Assembly (NCBI GenBank): GCA_030765065.1 | Contig: CM060980.1 | Location: 62,728,364 to 62,792,363 of the forward strand | DNA: 64,000 bases | Direction of reading: 5' to 3' | Source: Deroplatys truncata | Taxonomy: Eukaryota > Arthropoda > Insecta > Mantodea > Mantidae | Shown: piece after piece, positions 45,043 to 57,417 of the stretch | How positions within the stretch are numbered: position 1 is the stretch's first letter | How the letters are laid out: each line of letters begins with the position of its first letter | Position numbers and translations under genes: made by a program | Notes under the pieces: model-generated | Told to the model about the DNA's origin: nothing | What the model saw: the letters and a program-made list of their open reading frames with translations, nothing else | Databases searched by the model: none

Positions 45043-46010
45043 TGAGGCAGTATTTTTAACACTTAAATGATTTCAGTCAAATTATATAATATGTAAATTC
45101 AATAACAGCCCGCCTTAAAGCAATATGTGTATGTAACAATATATATAAATAAAAGTGTATATTACGTAATTGTAAATGTTTATATTGTTGTATATAATTG
45201 TATACATGTTCAATAATGTCATATGAATGTATTACGTAATTTAATAATGTAGGAGCTGTGAGAATAATAGGTTAAACGTTGCTAATAATGAGGTAACAAT
45301 GAGGTAATCTTAAGGCAATAATGAGTTTGAGAGTTTAATAATACTACTTCTGATTCTTGGAAGCAATAATGTAATTTTAGTGATAGTTTATAAAATAGTC
45401 AATCAACAACCAGAAAAAGCTTTAGTTAAATGAAGGTATTCTATTGGAGTAGGATTAGCCAATCAGAAACTGAAAAGGAGAACATTTTACAAATTTAGAG
45501 TTCAGTTGGTTGCAGACAGCGTTACTAGCCAGACGCAAAAAGTGTCGTCAAGAAATATAATACGTATTCGTCTGAGACGAACAATAAGTTTACGTGTTAA
45601 AAAGTGTAATTAATTAATAAAAAAATCTCACAGCTCTCTATATCAGTGAAGTGTTATTTAAATCGTATCAAGGATTAATAAAAGGAGTGAAGTAAAATTA
45701 TAATCTGTGTAAGCTTACATTCTTATCTTCTGCTAAGAGAAACGTGTCTCTAACAAATACTGGCGCAGCCGAGGCAAACATAAATATATAATATTTAAAG
45801 AAACAGTCAAATTACAAAGTTAATATTTTTTAAACTTGGGGCAAAGGCCACCTGAAGTTACATTTGGGGCGAAGGCTACCGGAAACTGCTTACCATACGT
45901 GCGGTTGCAACTACTACAAGTTCGGCTCCCCAACAGTTGAAATATAATACAACTCCATCAATACAAACTACTTCAAATTGACGCCCAAAGCGTGGGGCAA
46001 ACAACGTAAA
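45043..46010 (+). mobile_element. Gypsy-type LTR and leader
   Basis: The LTR runs 45043-45755 (TGAGGCAGTATTTTTAACAC to TCTCTAACA). TGGCGCAGCCGAGGC, a tRNA-primer-site-like sequence, begins five bases later at 45761. The leader contains two copies of TTGGGGC(A/G)AAGGC(C/T)ACC and a further GACGCCCAAAGCGTGGGGC near 45980. No gag or pol is seen before the next LTR. It pairs with the inverted copy at 41141-42048. Confidence 0.65.
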
Positions 46011-46618
46011 GACAATATACTTTCTCAAGTTATGCTTTTTGTCATAAAGACAACGATGATTTTCAAATAAAATGACTAACGTCTCATCAAATGACTCCAT
46101 TTCTCCTCTTTTTTGTTTCTATGCAGTGCAATAATGTTTTTCTCTCGAATCCCGTTAACACGAACATGAAACTTTGGTGATTTCGGTTTGAATTAGCGTC
46201 TAGCGATAGTGTTCATGTTAACGAAAACCATTGTGAATGGCCCCATTTATTAACCTGGCCACAAACCTTTGTGTCCGTGTTGCATTTTCGTTAACTTTTT
46301 TATGTGAAAGTCGTTTAGAGCGTGTAAAACTCACCATTGAGTTGGCTACCGAGATAAAACCATTATGTTAGCCTAGTTTTCCTGTTGACGACAGAAGTGG
46401 GTATGTCGATATTTCACATATGGTATTTCTTGTAGTTTAGTTTTATCAGTGGTTATGCTTGTATCTATGTCCGTAATATATGCAGCTTAAATTAGATTTT
46501 TCTATGCAGACCATACTAAACAGTGGCCAAATTTAAAGGCGTAGTGAGTTTCCTTGATTGATCTTCTCTGTATTAGCTACAGCTTCATTGCTGTTATCCC
46601 ATGAACCAGGAAACACTT
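46011..46618. other. No recognisable gene
   Basis: Nothing recognisable. Confidence 0.35.
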
Positions 46619-47600
46619 TGTGGCAGTAATTTGTATCACAATAATGTAAATGCCAGAATGATTGTAGTGTAAATAAGCATTATTGTATGATATTGATTTG
46701 AGATGTTTGTTAATTATAAGCATTGTTAGGAAATAAGTTTACACGGCCTCACTGAAACTGACAATAAGAGCGGGTAACAATGAGCGAGGGGGTGAATTGT
46801 TTATCAATTATAAGAGACAAACAAATGACGTCAGATTGGCGCGTTTTTCTTAGAAATGGCGGGAATATTTTCCCTAGAGCATATGTGTTCATAAATTTGA
46901 TTGGATATAAAAATAGACGCTAATGTTGGCACGCTTTATTAACCAATAGGAGTTCTGTTATAATCTTTAGGCATATCGGGGTGTGGGAGTATAAAAAGCT
47001 AAAGCCAGAGGCAAGTATTGCCCAGTCCAACAGAAACATTTGTGCATTACACGTCGCTCAGTCCAGAAGAATCATTCGCGTGTAATACGTCGCTTAGTTC
47101 ATCAGAATCGTTCGCGGGTTACACGTCGCACAGTTCTACAAAATCTCTCGTCGTAAAGTTAGTTACAAAAAAGTTGAAGTACGCGAATTAATAATGTGCA
47201 GTAAATAAGTTATTATAGTAACAGAAAATATAACAGTTTCAGTCGGGCGTGTATCAAGAGTCAATATGTGAAATTAAAGAAGTGTGACAGCAATAAAAGT
47301 GTAAAAATAAATTCTTTTATCAGTGTTATCTTTGAGTAACAACTCCTTTCCGTTTACACACCCTGTTCAAGAGAGGTGCTCGATCGAGAAACAATAGCTA
47401 GCCGGAGGACAATGAACCCAACATTCAAAGTAGTAAAACAATAACAGGCGCTCAGAAATAAGATAACACGAAGTGACCGCGACAAATTGGCTCCCATACG
47501 TGGTGCATATAAACATGAAGCATCTTCCAACTACCAAAAAAATATTCCACTTCAAATTGGCGCCCAAACGTGGGGCTAACAAATATCTGCTTCAACTTTC
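46619..47600 (+). mobile_element. LTR with primer-site-like repeats (copy A)
   Basis: LTR 46619-47484, same family as the solo LTR at 48575. It contains GTATAAAAAGC (TATA, about 46990), three ~38-bp repeats ending ..ATTCGCGNG, and AATAAAAGTGTAAAAATAAATTC. It ends CCGCGACA, followed after 3 bases by TGGCTCCCATACGTGGTGC and again at ~47553 by TGGCGCCCAAACGTGGGGC, which fits a lysine-tRNA primer site. No coding region follows. Confidence 0.7.
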
Positions 47601-47639
47601 CTACCAGAATGATTGTCTATATTTGCTTTCCAAATATAT

Positions 47640-48062
47640 ATTTTATCTTCTTCTTCCAAGGTAAATCGAACTGTTCCGTCCTTAATTAAACATATTATTC
47701 CATCTGGTTCTTGGTCTTCCTACTTAGTGGTATTCTCTAGGTATATAATTTAATAACGGGCTTGGCATTCGTTTCTCTTTTATCCTCAATATAGGCTGGT
47801 ACCAGTTATTTTTATTTTCGTTGTTTTTTCAATAAGTTGTATATATATTAAATTCTTTGTGAATTTCTTGTTTGTCTAAAAGGGTAAATCCTGCTGCTGC
47901 TCTTATAAATCTAATCTCTGCTGTTTTTATTCTTTTCTTGTCTGTCCTATTCATTATCCAATTATCACCTATCTAATATAGTTGCCAATGATACTGCCAT
48001 TACTTTATGGAGTTTTGCTTGGTTTATATAATTATTTATATTCATTACTAATAGTTTAGTTT
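47640..48062 (-). pseudogene. LINE C-terminal fragment, minus strand
   Basis: The minus-strand reading, with frameshifts, gives DRTDKKRIKTAEIRFIRAAA-like, then TLLDKQEIHKEFNIY-like and IPLSRKTKNQ-like pieces. This is the widespread region after the reverse transcriptase in insect LINEs. It abuts an (ATT)n run at 48069-48113. Confidence 0.55.
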
Positions 48063-48067
48063 TATTA

Positions 48068-48068
<1 letters not shown>

Positions 48069-48113
<45 letters not shown>
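48069..48113 (+). repeat. (ATT)n microsatellite
   Basis: About 15 ATT units between a LINE fragment and a GC-richer stretch. Confidence 0.9.
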
Positions 48114-48114
<1 letters not shown>

Positions 48115-48404
48115 GTGTGGAATTGCTAGTCTCTCATCGGACACCTCCCCTGGTGACGGATAAGGGGAACGCTCACCAGATATGGCGGGTACCGGGGAAG
48201 TAAAATACTCGGGGCGGACCAAAACTAGCATCTACTGCCTTGTAGAGAGAGAGAGAGAGAGACAGAGAGAGAGATATTGGATTATCAAAGGCTAAAGAAA
48301 GAAAAGCTTGATTAAAAATCATCTGGTCCTTCAAGTTGAGGTTGATGCGAGGGATCAGCTCCCGGAAAAAAGAAAAAAAAACGTTTAAAACCCCAAGAAA
48401 TTAC
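48114..48404. other. Unassigned stretch with (GA)n
   Basis: TCGGACACCTCCCCTGGTGA and GGCGGGTACCGGGGAAGTAA are moderately GC-rich and may be an element 5' region. A (GA)n run lies at about 48247-48276. Confidence 0.35.
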
Positions 48405-50330
48405 AGCCGGACATAGAAAAAGCCTATGATAATGTGTCATTATCACAATTATTGTTAGCTTTAAAATTGACGGAAGTTAGACCTATTTTGATAAGAGCAA
48501 TTCAAAATGTATACAAAAATGCATATGTAAGAATAAAAATGGGAAAATATTTGCCAAGCGAATTTCATATTAATTGAGGCAGTGTTTTATATCACAACAC
48601 TGTGAAATGCCAAAGTGATTGTAGTGTAAACCAACATTATTGTATGACAATGATTTTAGATGTTTGTTAGCCATAAGCATTGTTAGGAAATAAGTTTACA
48701 CGACCTCACTGACAATAGAGTGGGTAACAATGAAGCGAGGGGGTGAGTTGTTTATCACTGAGAAGAGACAAACAAATGACGTCAGGGTAGCGTGCCTTTC
48801 TTTAGAAATAGAGGGAATATCTTCCCTAGAGCATATGTGTTAGTAATTATGATTGGATGACAAAACAGACGCTAATGTTGGCGCGATTTAGTAACCAATA
48901 GCAGCTCTATTATAATGTTTAGGCATTTCGAGGTGAAGGAGTATATATTCTCGAGCCATAAGCATGTTTCACGCAGTTCTACAGAATCATTCACGAGGTA
49001 CACGTCACGTAGTTCTCAGCAATCTCTCGCGAGGTACACATCACGCAGTTCCAAAGAATCATTCACGAGATATACGTCGCGCAGTCTTGAGGAATCTCTC
49101 GTGAGGTGAATGTCATGCAGTTTGAATGAATCTCTCGCGTTGTAAAGTTAGTTTCAAGATGTGGAGTACGCAGCAACTAATACGACAGTAATTACATTCG
49201 GAAATATAACAGTTACAGTCAAGCGTGTATCAAGATTAAAAATGTGAAATTAATTATGTGTGACGGCAATAAAAGTGTAAAAACAAATTCTTTTATCAGT
49301 GTTATCTTTTAGTAACAACTCCTTTCCGTTTACACGCCTTGCTCAGAGATATTTGCTCGACTGAGTAATAATAGCTAGCCGGAGGACAAAGAACCCAAAT
49401 TAAAAAAAAAACAATAACAGGCGCTCAGCAAATAAGATAACACGAGCAGATTACTGCGACATAATAAAGTGTTACTACAAGGATGTTGAGTATCTCTTAC
49501 ATTATATAGAATTTACATAGAAAAAGCGATAGAAGGTTGGAAAAACAAGTGTAAAACATGGGAATTCCAACAGATGATGACTCAAAAGTATCCTTCCTGC
49601 ACTTTGCGGATGACAGTTAATTTTGGGCCAAGAATATGAAGACGCAGAATATCTTACAAGAAAATTGATCCAGGAGTACAACAAATGGGACCTAAAAGTA
49701 AATATGGAGAAATCCAAATATATGGCTATTGGAGATGTTCATCAGGATTTGGTACTGGAAGACGAATGAGGATAATTAAAATCACATGGGAATATAAATA
49801 CCTGAGGGTAAAGGTTACACAAGATGGAAAGCAAGAAAAGGGAATAAGAGCATAGATAAACTCAGGAAAATATACTATATCTACTTTGAATGGTGTAATT
49901 TGGGATACTCAGGTTCCAAAAGAAACTAAAACTACAATTTTTAAAACAATAGTTAGAAGTATTATAACCTGTGACTCCGACGTGTGGACTCTGAACTATA
50001 AGTTGAAAAGAAAATTATTGGTAATGGATTATTGGAGATCTGCTTGTATATTTAAAAGAGAAAAATATTAGAAATGAGATTATAAACGACAATATGAATG
50101 TTCAAAGTTAAGTTTTAGATTTTATTCAACAGAAACAATTAGGATGATGTGGGCATACTAAAATAATGGAAGCAGACACCACCAGGAAGGAGGAGAAAAG
50201 GAAGACCGCATTGCACGTGACTTCAAGGAATTAGTGGGGCAATGATGGATTGGAAATTGAGGAAAATTTATGGTCCAATAGCCAAGGATGGAGAAAAGTG
50301 AAGGTGTTAAAAACTGTAGTCTTGGGTGCC
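48405..50330 (+). pseudogene. LINE reverse transcriptase, split by a solo LTR
   Basis: 5' piece 48405-48574: PDIEKAYDNVSLSQLLLALK contains the first catalytic Asp motif (D-EKAYD) of a non-LTR reverse transcriptase and ends KYLPSEFHIN. The coding sequence resumes after the LTR at 49466 with KVLLQGC and YRIYIEKAIEGW. It continues with FLHFADDS (the catalytic FADD, about 49593-49615) and, after many frameshifts, PPGRRRKGRPHC (about 50178-50212) near the C-terminus. It ends at an (ATT)n tail (50367-50400). It was dead or died after the insertion. Confidence 0.8.
48575..49461 (+). mobile_element. Solo LTR (copy B) inside the LINE
   Basis: 887 bp from TGAGGCAGTGTTTTATATCA to ..ACTGCGACA, flanked by TAAT on both sides (48571-48574 and 49462-49465). 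The inside is about 80-85% similar by eye to the 46619-47484 LTR. Near 48948 there is GTATATATTCTCGAG, followed by five ~38-bp repeats of the type CACGCAGTTC..AGAATC(A/T)(T/C)TC. One LTR remains after recombination. Confidence 0.85.
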
Positions 50331-50366
50331 GGAAAAGTGTTTGTGCATTGTAAAACCGGAAAATGA

Positions 50367-50400
<34 letters not shown>
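50367..50400 (+). repeat. (ATT)n tail of the LINE
   Basis: Uninterrupted ATT units at the 3' end of the LINE fragment, consistent with a microsatellite-tailed LINE. Confidence 0.8.
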
Positions 50401-50402
<2 letters not shown>

Positions 50403-51045
50403 AGAGAGGACAGAGAGAGAGAGCATGTCGGTTTTAACTTTTGAAGTTATTGTCACTTTAGCATTTTGCCGATGTGAGTGTAAATTTATGTATTATAGAA
50501 TTTTAATTTCTGGCCATACGGACTTCTACCCTTTAAAATAAGCGTGAAGTCTAATCTCTTCCGTTGTGTATACGAGAAAATGAATTGAAAGTTACGACGT
50601 TAGGCTTTAGGATAATCGTATGGGTTACAATCTTATTATATGCATACATAGAATGCTTCCAGAAAATATTTGTATCCACTTTAAATAAATCTAGCAGATA
50701 AATTAGCAAAAAGGAAAAACTAAATCATAATATGCAGAAAAAGCAAATTATATTAAAGTTTCTTATTATGGATTTTTCAGTTTAACAGTTTTATAATTTG
50801 TTGAAAATTGCGCTGGGTTTTCAACTTTTTCGTGTGGATGTTTAATAAATCATGTATTTTATATGCATTTAGTAGGGCAAATTTTTAGGTATAATATCTG
50901 AAACTGTAGTGAAAATAGCTTTATTTGACAGAGGAAAACATTTATCAAAGTCATGAATTATCAACCTTCTCACTAAACTTCCTCATTGATTTACGATTTC
51001 ACACATTTATTTATCCGTCAGTTTAAATCACATGTTAATAATAGT
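50401..51045. other. No recognisable gene
   Basis: AT-rich. Confidence 0.4.
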
Positions 51046-51440
51046 GACACAACTCTGTGAGCAGAGCTTGTCGCGTGCATTGTGTTGTCCTTCAGCGCCA
51101 TCAACTGGCTAGTTGGAGAGATAAAGAGGGCGACGCTCTCGCACAAAGTATATGCCGAAGCGCTATTGAGAGATAGCGATATCTTTCTGGATGTTTCTTA
51201 CCCCGCCTCCCGCTAACTCTTTCGTAGCTTATGCGACTATACATCGGCGGGCTTGCTCGCGACAGTGAGCGAGTGAGTTGGTTGTTGTGACGTACAGCGA
51301 GTGGTGCTCAGTGTACGAGAAAAGCGAAGCCCGGTGTTCGACACTCCAGCGAGGGAAGAGGACTCTGCTTTGCACGTGATTAATTACACTACTACGTGTA
51401 AAGAAAAGAATATTGAAGTGACAGTGAAACTGAAATAAGG
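51046..51440 (+). repeat. Leader-like region related to the hAT leader at 60.3 kb
   Basis: GC-richer than its surroundings. GACAGTGAGCGAGTGAGTTG, TGTGACGTACAGCGAGTGGT and GAAGTGACAGTGAAACTGAA each have a diverged counterpart in the same order at about 60370-60610. No transposase follows here. Confidence 0.4.
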
Positions 51441-52890
51441 CACTTCATTATTATAACAAAAGCTTGCTCTACTAAATGCATATAAAATAATTGTGTAAAC
51501 ACAACACATGAAAAAGTGAAATACTGGCGCAATTTTAAAAAAAAACCCAAAAACATAAAACTATTAAAATAAAAATTCTGGATAAACGTCCGAATACGTT
51601 AAATGCAACATCATTTGTTTTTCCTACATATTAAAAACAAATATTTTCTCGGTTTATTTGGCAGCAAGAATTTTTAAATAATCAATACTTCTTAGGCACT
51701 GTAGTATTTGAGAGAGGCACTGAGAGTAAGGAGAGGATTTCAGAACAAAGGGGTGAGTATTATAAATTAATTTATCTTACTTTGTGTAGCCCACCACGTC
51801 CACACAAGGGTAACATTACTCTGGAGAGAATTGTGGTCTGGTGTAGCAATGGGCTTCCTTTGGCTTAACAGTGTCTCCACTACTCCCACTGGGCTGTCAC
51901 AGGCTGCCCTAATTCCAACTTCTGCTAACGCTGGCCTCTACGCTTTCATATTCATAGCTGATAAAGGAAAGGGACTAATATCAGACTAGTTGCTAACCTT
52001 CCTTATAATTTCGGTACGTTATACCATGTAGCTCTTAATTTCTTTTGCAATTCATGCCTCTTACTTAGAAATATTCCATATGCTATCTTTTCGTGAGATT
52101 TAAGCATCTACCTACATATGGCGGTAATTAAATGCTCGTCATAATATTAGGTATGAAATATTCTTTATGCAATCCTACCACTATAAACAGGCTTTCACGG
52201 TATTCAATATCGTGCACAATTGACTCATTATGACACGCTTGCCAATAATAGCAATAATGTATTTCATACAGCGATCATATAATACCAGTATTCCAAGTTT
52301 CCGTGAGTTATAGAGAGAAGATGAAACCGTTTTGTGATATTCTTTCCTCTGAACAACGGAGTTATTTGAGAACAACGTATATTTACATTAGTAAATATAC
52401 AATAATTAACATCTAAATTTATAGTTTGCTTATCATGCTGTGCTGATAATAGACTACATTACAGTCCATATTACCTACTCTCTTCTCTCCCAGAGAGGAA
52501 TGCATATAAGTGGCTTATCGGTTCAACACGCCAGGTAATAAAAATGAAATGCAGGGGGAGACGCTCTCATTTATGTCAACTATGGATGCCGAAATATTTC
52601 ATGTTATATTTTTACAATATATAACGCTAAGATTGCATAACGTGTATCCAACTGGTGGATGATCTTTGTACGACGCTCGTGAAAATAGTCTCACTCGTCT
52701 GTAACCATCAGATTATCAAATAAGTGCATTACCAAACACAAACTACATTTATTCTATACCATAAGGATCGAAATACTTTAAGTTAATCGAATATATGGAG
52801 ACTGTGATATGAGAAATCAGGGGGTTAGTTTAGTAAATATTAATTTCATTGTTTCTAATGTAGTATTTCAAGAAACTGAATGCATAAAAG
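51441..52890. other. No recognisable gene
   Basis: AT-rich. Confidence 0.4.
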
Positions 52891-52892
52891 TT

Positions 52893-53510
52893 TTATTTCC
52901 TCTCCCACTTACCTATGGTAGATAGACATTTTCACAAAAGAATTCTATGTAAAGATTTCAACAGAATACATGTTTTGAAGTCGCCTTGAAAATGTTTTAG
53001 AAGAAACGTTTGGTGTGTATATGTATGTGTTTCAGTTTTTTGTTATGAAATGTTTTTTGTTCTTAATTTAAGAATTAAATTACCAAATGTTGAATAAACG
53101 CCAATCTTGGTATTTAAATTAAGCATCTTCCAAGGATGCGACATGAAGATTTTCAGGAAAACCTCCATCCCCAAACTACTTTTTATATGCAAAAGATTGA
53201 AGATAGGATTTTTATTTAGCATGCAAATACATGAAACATATTTCATTTTAACAAAAATCGTCAGAGACATTTTATAGAAAATTAAATATAACGAAACATT
53301 TTCAGTGTGAAGGACAGTTTGAGGTGAAGGGAGTTTCCTGAAAATAATGTCAAATCTTTAGAAAATTCTGAACTTAAATACCGAAATTTCATTTTTGAAT
53401 TGCCAGGTACATTAAAACATGTACTGCTGACGAAATTTCGATATAGAATTTTTGGGTAGAATACAATACTTCCTCTACCAACTGTAGGTAAGTGGTAGAG
53501 AAAGTAAAAA
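52893..53510. repeat. R1 foldback copy
   Basis: Plus-orientation R1 5' sequence (CTCTCCCACTTACCTATGGT, then TTTTCAGGAAAACCTCCATC) is followed by minus-orientation R1 ending CTGTAGGTAAGTGGTAGAGA at ~53500. The two halves are imperfect inverses. Confidence 0.65.
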
Positions 53511-55878
53511 TACAAATGATAGAACGTATTGTTTCACGCATACTAGAATATATTGCGCTTTCTAAATCATAGCACAAGAAAGGCTTTTATGTTTGAAACG
53601 GAATTTGAGATCATGAGATAAGCAGGCTCAGTCCTAGAACAAAACCGCTTCATTTCGTTATGAAAGTTTGAATTCTGGATACGAAAAGTAATTAAGCAGC
53701 GGAAAATGTTTGATTATTTAAGATAGGTGTGTTTGAGTAATTTAGCAATTTGTTAAAAACGTTTGCAGTGGTTAACTTAGATACTAAGGGTTTTTAATGT
53801 TATACACACTCCTATAAACAACATTCGGGTAAAATGCTAGCTATTTTTTAAAAAAGCGTAGCTTTTATCGCATAAGCGTGTTTTAAAGGGAGGAATAGAC
53901 ATTGCCGAAAAGATGCTTTTCTGTGTGCCTCGTAAACGCAGATAATTAGGGTCACGTTTTCTTGCCTCCTCATAACTCCACCCTCCAAACTTCCGTAGAG
54001 CCACCTTATCTCTAGAATTTTTTATGATGACACATTTTATGAGAGGTTTCGGGAGGGCAAGAGAAAAAGTGGTGCTGAACTAAAGGCACCTGTACATTGG
54101 TGATCACCAGTAATGCACCTTAGTGCTTGTTTGTGTCTCTTACATTGTATCCCTTGCTAAGGAAGGATAATTAGTTAATTATTTATAAAAAGCAGTATTA
54201 ACTCATTAGTGAAACCCTTTTATAGTATTTTAACACACATTCGCTGTTTTAATACGAAAGAATAAACTATATCATGCTTAATGCCCTGTATTCGTAGAAA
54301 ATACAAAAATAGTTATTTATGGCGCATTAGTTTGCTATTGCATATTTATTTTTCAGATACGAAATATGTTACAGAATTACTAATATCCTCTAGGACCTTT
54401 ATGATGTTTGACGCCCTTGCGGGCATAAAGTATTTACCATAATAACGCAACAAAAACGGACTAGCATTTAATATATTTAATTTATGTAATTTTATATTAT
54501 GGTATAAAAATAAACCACTATTACTCTAAAAATTAATTGATATCATCGTCCTCAGTATAAACGTCTTCAGTAAACCCTTGGCACATGAATATAATTAATT
54601 ACAACGAGATAGAAATTTTAATGAGAAAACGAACTCCTAATGGTGATGTTGCCCGTAGTAAACCCTGGTTCATGTACTTCATTTACACCTTCAAATGATT
54701 CCTTACTGATAGAGGTTGTTGCTAAAGGAATTCCAGTTAATATCCTGGAAATGCAATTTCAACGTCATGCTGTCCTCTAAATATTGAAGTGGGATTATAT
54801 GGAGTTGGAGTCCAAATTGAAGTGCGATAAGTGTGTAGTGTGGGATGATGAGGTCTAGCTGTCACCTCTGGATCCTAGTGGATGCTCTCAAAGCTCTGGT
54901 AGATTCAGATGCCGTGAACTTTGAAATGTTCAGTTTGTATTTACCGCGCCTGTCACACAGTTGGTATTGCAAGATTGTACCTAGTGTGGCAGAGTTGATT
55001 TTTACACGGAACAAATTTTATTCCGTAATTATTGTTGATTCTAGCTTGTGTACATAGTATAATTATTTAAATGTTCGATTTTGTCCGTTGTATTTTAAGA
55101 TATTCTTTAAAACTCTGCTAGCTCTAATCAGGTTGGTCGTGTTTGGGAAGGTAAGATATCTGCTATATAAATAATAAATCCAATAAATATATTTTCACTG
55201 TAATGCGTTTTCCTTTATTTGTTCCAAATGCTTTGTGACGAACAAAATATGATACTTGAATCAAATATTTACTTACATTTAAGCTTTACTTTCTTGTAGA
55301 CTTTCTGTATGTATTACTATAATAGTTTCTTTAATATTAATAATTGATAATGTTTTATAATTCGTGTAACGAATTATTTAGGGTCTTTCGCTTTTGCTGT
55401 AAGCGTCTTCTTCCTTAGTGAAAAATTTTAACAATCCTTACAGTTAAACATTGTTTTTTTTAAGCTAGCCTGGTTACTGTCGATCGTAAAACAAAGTTTA
55501 TGTATTTTAAAATTATTGAGGAATAAACGACAGATTCATAATAATAACATATTTGCAGTCATATTATAATTAAAACATTATTTATACTTGAATTTTCCAT
55601 TTTGTCATAAATTTTATATTTTTAATATATTTATTTTGTTGTGAAGTCAACTTTTTTCGTACTTTGTTTAACGTATTTTCAAGGTTATTAGATTTTTTAA
55701 AAATCTCTTTTGGTATATCAATAAATACAATTGAAATTAAATTTAAAATCTATAAATGTTCAAGACAAGTTTTAGCACACATAATATAATAATAATTATG
55801 ATGTAAAATCCATACTTAAATATACAACACATGGAAGTCCTTATCAGATCCATTGGATTTCCGTTTTAGCATCCCTTA
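53511..55878. other. No recognisable gene
   Basis: Long AT-rich stretch; a 70-codon frame at 54845 has no motif. Confidence 0.4.
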
Positions 55879-56028
55879 ATTCAAGAGATGGCCTCGGGAA
55901 TTTTCAAAAACTAAAATATCTGCAGAGCAGCAGAAAAAGACGAAGGAGGAAATGAGTATCCACTAAACGCTTTTTAAATGGCATAAAGTCAGAAAGTGTT
56001 ATCTTAGCGTTAACATTTTTAAACTTTT
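55879..56028 (+). repeat. 150-bp direct repeat, copy 1
   Basis: ATTCAAGAGATGGCCTCGGG to ..TAACATTTTTAAACTTTT. It is almost identical to 56476-56625, with about three differences. Confidence 0.9.
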
Positions 56029-56475
56029 TAGAAACTATTTTAGATCGTTTTACTAATATCTGCTTCAATATCCTTCAGCAACAAATGTATTCTTCCATAT
56101 TAGCTGCTGAACAGTTCCATTTATAACAGACTGACATCTAGAGTATCTTTTTACGGACATGCGTACCAGGTTTTGACATAAGATTTTTGACCACAGCACC
56201 CAATAGAGAAAACCCAGGGGTGTAAAATGATCACAAAAATACGATTTAAGGATACCCATGTGTGCAAAATACAAAAAATTGCCAAGATTCATAAATTATG
56301 GATTTTAGTGTTATTAAACACTGTAAACCGTCTCTTTTACTTCTGTGTGGTTTTTATAGCTATAAAATATTTTAAAGCATTTCATATGGCGATTTAAATG
56401 TTTAGCTATAAGCCTAGATTCTTATAAAATTGTAGTAAAAACGATAAGTTTTGCCAACATTAAAGTGAATAAGCC

Positions 56476-56625
56476 ATTCAAGAGATGGCCTCGGGAATTT
56501 TCAAACACTAAAATATCTGCAGAGCAGCAGAAAAAGACGAAGGAGGAAATGAGTATCCACTAAGCGCTTTTTAAATGGCATAAAGTCAAAAAGTGTTATC
56601 TTAGCGTTAACATTTTTAAACTTTT
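56476..56625 (+). repeat. 150-bp direct repeat, copy 2
   Basis: Second copy, 597 bp downstream of the first in the same orientation. The sequence between is AT-rich without a gene. Confidence 0.9.
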
Positions 56626-56629
56626 CTCG

Positions 56630-57415
56630 GGTTTTCATTTGTCGGCACATTGTAATTTTCAAATTGTTCCACACGATGTACTTTTCAGTGTAAATCAATC
56701 AATTTTATATACCTTATTAACCTATGGCTGTTAATCGGATAAAGAAAAGTTGAGATGAATTTTTGTTAACATGCTTAGATGCGACGTTATTTAAACAATA
56801 ATATTAATGTTTTGTATATTTTTAAGCAATATTTGAAGTACTTTATTTTCTCCCAAACTGCTAGGTAATTAAAAATCCATCTCTGCAATCTATTGATATG
56901 ATGCTAAAAAGTTTAATTGTAAAATGTAGGTGCTTGAAAAAAAAGCTTCTTCGTATGGAGCAATTTTTAAAAAGAGTAAAAAATAACAAAAAATTAGTAT
57001 CTCTAATTTAAAAATATGTATGAAATTTGTTTTATATATTATACTTTAAACCTGATTGCTGTATTAAAATTTCAAATGAATCGAACTGAAATTGTAGATT
57101 TTTAAAAGTACTTAAGAAGAGAAGTAATATAAGATATTTATTAATGAAAATTTCAAAATAGACTGACATTTTTGTCAACTATCTTTATAGGTCAAGTTTG
57201 TTTTTTTATTAAGTTCTCTAAACTATTTATTAAGAAATATGTGTTATCTCATAAGCTGTTCGTTTTTCGTTGCGTTTCAATCACTAAGAACGCCTGGGAA
57301 CACACCTCAACCGCAGCTCAGCTATGACAGAGTAGTTGCCGCACTTTCTGTTTACAAACTTTAAACACAAGGTGGTTAAAAAATAAATAACTACGGCAGT
57401 TAGGTTTCGTAAACA
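56630..57415. other. No recognisable gene
   Basis: AT-rich. Confidence 0.4.
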
Positions 57416-57417
57416 AA

